From Symbiodinium natans (taxonomy: Eukaryota; Sar; Dinophyceae; Suessiales; Symbiodiniaceae), in NCBI GenBank assembly GCA_905221605.1, contig CAJNDS010001257.1, forward strand, positions 1 to 25,959: DNA of 25,959 bases. The letters are read 5' to 3'. The notes under the pieces were generated by a model that did not search any database, was not told where the DNA came from, and saw only the letters and a list, made by a program, of their open reading frames with translations. This document shows, piece by piece, positions 24,569 to 25,959 of the stretch. A program made the translations under genes and the position numbers. How positions within the stretch are numbered: position 1 is the first letter of the stretch; every line of letters begins with the position of its first letter.

Positions 24569-24677
24569 CTTAGTAGCCCAGTAACCATAGTATAATAAGG
24601 GCACCCTTTTTGGGGGTCGGTTACTTGATAAGGAAAACCATAAACAACAAAAAAAAGGTAAAGGGTACCACGGGCTA
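24569..24677. mobile_element. Family A element, copy 5 (degenerate ends)
   Basis: CTTAGTAGCCCAGTAACCAT at the left and GGTACCACGGGCTA at the right. The interior AAGGGCACCCTTTTTGGGGG and GGTTACTTGATAAGG is clear. The right inverted repeat lost several bases. Confidence 0.72.
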
Positions 24678-24817
24678 GGGGATAAGATTAGGGGGACCCT
24701 TGGGCATATAGACCCTCTGAATGAAGTCCCTGTTTAAGAGAGCCAAAAGAAGGCTTGAAAAGGAAACCCTAAACCCGAAACCCTAAACCCTAAACCCTTT
24801 TAAGGGTCCCTCTTATC
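24670..24817. mobile_element. Inverted-repeat element with internal CCCTAAA insert
   Basis: GGATAAGATTAGGGGGACCCTT at the left and AAGGGTCCCTCTTATCC at the right are imperfect inverted repeats. A CCCTAAA tract of about 4-5 units (24765-24797) lies inside. No clear target duplication. Confidence 0.55.
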
Positions 24818-24844
24818 CTACCTAGGATGGGCTACAAAGATTAC

Positions 24845-24896
24845 CAGCAACGGGGCCTCGGTTGGGCCGAGGCCAGTTTGGATCCTCGTTGTCTTC
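24845..24896 (-). CDS. Unassigned minus-strand candidate exon
   Basis: The minus frame EDNEDPNWPRPNRGPVA is bounded by CACTAAG and GCTG|GTAATC, both good splice contexts; 52 nt, phase 1 at its end. The DNA also forms a perfect 8-bp hairpin (GGCCTCGG / CCGAGGCC, 24857-24877), so coding is not certain. Confidence 0.38.
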
Positions 24897-24912
24897 CTTA
24901 GTGAGAAGGGAG

Positions 24913-25000
24913 GTTAGGGTTTAGGGTTTAGGGTTTATAGGATTTATAGGGTTTATAGGGTTTATAGGGTTTACAGGGTTTACAGGGTTTATAGAGTTTA
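24913..25000 (+). repeat. Telomere-type tract with (TTTATAGGG)n 9-mer block
   Basis: Three TTTAGGG units are followed by about six 9-mers of TTTATAGGG or TTTACAGGG, a homogenised longer variant. Confidence 0.93.
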
Positions 25001-25170
25001 GGGTTTGGGTGTCTGGGGTTTCGAGCTTAGGGTTTGGGGTTTGGTGTTTAGGGCTTCGAGTTTAGGGCGTAGGGGTGGCTGGAGGGGCAGTGCGTGGTTT
25101 CAGGTTCAGGGTTGGCGGCTCAAGGTTTCGTGCCGCCGCTTGGGAGCTGGCCTGAGTGAGTGCTGCGCGA

Positions 25171-25239
25171 GGCAACGCCTCCTGAGCCACACTGAGCGGC
25201 CACCCAGCGTAGCTCACGGAGTTCGCGAGCGTACTGCTG
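25171..25239 (-). CDS. Unassigned minus-strand candidate exon, coiled-coil-like
   Basis: After acceptor GGCCAG the minus frame reads QQYARELRELRWVAAQ. Joined in phase 0 to the exon ending at 25348 it gives QKLERDQ then QQYARELREL, a continuous charged helix. Other frames of this island are also open (one with 74% GC3), so confidence is limited. The donor is not fixed. Confidence 0.36.
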
Positions 25240-25347
25240 CTGGCCACGCCGCAGCCGGGGTTTAGGGTTTAGGTTTTAGGCTTTCCCTCTTTCGCGGAGG
25301 ATGCGCTAGGTGCTTTTATCACTGGCGACCGACAGAATCTTGCCAAC

Positions 25348-25376
25348 CTGGTCGCGCTCAAGCTTTTGCTGCGTCC
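25348..25376 (-). CDS. Unassigned minus-strand candidate micro-exon, coiled-coil-like
   Basis: The minus frame after a telomeric TTTAG acceptor reads TQQKLERDQ, with donor GACCAG|GTTGGC, phase 0. The plus frame of this island (AEDALGAFITGDRQNLANLV) is an equally open competitor. Confidence 0.33.
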
Positions 25377-25775
25377 CTAAACCCCTATAAACCCTAAACC
25401 CCTAACCCCTAACCCCCTAACCCCTAAACCCTAAACCCTAAGCCACAAACCCCAAATCCCAAACCCCAAACCCTAAACCCCAAACCCTAAACACCAAACC
25501 TCAAACCCCAAAACCCCAAATCACAAATCCCAAACACCCACACCCCCAAACCCCCAAACCCCTAAACCCCTAAACCCCCTAAACCCCTAACCCCCTAAAC
25601 CCTTAACCCCTACACCCCCAAAACCCCAAAACCGTAAACCCCAAAACCCCTAAACCCCCTCAACCCCTAAACCCCAAAACCCCAAAACCCCCAAAAGCCC
25701 TAAACCCCCTAAACCCCTAAACACTAAACCCCAAACCCTAAACCCCTAAACCCTAAACCCCAAACCCTAAGCTCT
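25377..25775 (-). repeat. Degenerate C-rich telomere-like region
   Basis: About 400 bp of CCCTAAA, CCCCTAAA, CCCCAAA, CCCCAAAA and CCCCCTAAA units in mixed order, far less uniform than the arrays elsewhere. No gene. Confidence 0.92.
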
Positions 25776-25889
25776 AAGCGTTTCTTTAGGGCCCTAAGTG
25801 ACTGAAGAGTCGACGACGTCCGAGGCACAGCGCAGTCGGAGTCCTCCGCCTCCATCTTTCCAGACCGCCGGACGCCCTCGGCTTCGGGA

Positions 25890-25918
25890 AGTCTTTTTTT
25901 TAAGGGTTTAGTTTTTTT

Positions 25919-25958
<40 letters not shown>

Positions 25959-25959
25959 G
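25890..25959. repeat. T-rich then G30 terminal run
   Basis: Three T runs (T8, T7 and T10) separated by a telomere unit and single G, ending in G30 at the window edge. Probably an assembly or sequencing limit at a homopolymer. Confidence 0.9.

Overview
This is a eukaryotic nuclear window saturated with interstitial telomere-type repeat, TTTAGGG on one strand and CCCTAAA on the other. Dozens of tracts in both orientations alternate with short islands of unique sequence, short inverted-repeat elements (roughly 65-125 bp, up to 214 bp where a telomeric tract is inserted), homopolymer C/G runs and two G-rich minisatellites. No bacterial-style gene, operon, rRNA, tRNA or CRISPR was found. The telomere type, many tiny exons, probable GC-AG and GA-AG introns beside GT-AG ones, and high third-position GC in the exons fit an alveolate alga, most likely a dinoflagellate. 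A chromerid or another TTTAGGG lineage is not excluded. The window ends in a 30-base G run, which looks like a contig edge.

The long open frames are mostly low-complexity or shadow frames. The recognisable coding is a set of short exons on the minus strand. Gene 1 (about 300-2740, minus) is an anoctamin/TMEM16 fragment: three exons join in phase into the conserved run ...EYEQLLA / RFDDFLEM / VIEFGYVTLFASAFPLA. A further two-exon coding stretch lies upstream on the same strand (4012-4346). Its intron is exactly one copy of a dispersed inverted-repeat element (family D).

Gene 2 (about 6400-18140, minus) is an endonuclease/exonuclease/phosphatase (EEP) superfamily protein spread over at least a dozen small exons. 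Reading down the minus strand, the family's motifs appear in the correct order: LRIMSWN (17.7 kb), RQE (15.1 kb), a GLHPIQN strand (12.5 kb), IFLGDFN (9.8 kb), DIDFIF (7.8 kb) and WADHSPV (6.5 kb). Several neighbouring exon pairs are phase-compatible. The introns between them are made largely of telomeric repeats and small inverted-repeat elements.

The right third (18.2-26 kb) holds more repeats, several element copies and coding-like islands. Some have good splice signals (minus 24845-24896; minus 25171-25239 with 25348-25376), but I could not assign a family, and many islands are open on both strands.

The main novelty is that telomeric repeat seems to behave like an inserted sequence. Tracts sit inside inverted-repeat elements (23930-24143, 15296-15427, 24670-24817). 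In two of these the tract is bounded by duplicated host sequence (7 bp ATAAGGG; 23 bp with one mismatch), as expected for insertion at a staggered break. Variant repeats (CCCCAAAA, CCCCAAA, TTTTAGGG, CCCTCAA, CCCTAAG, TTTATAGGG) are locally homogenised. Telomeric tracts make up much of the intron sequence, and the TTTAGGG unit itself contains GT and TTTAG splice-like signals.
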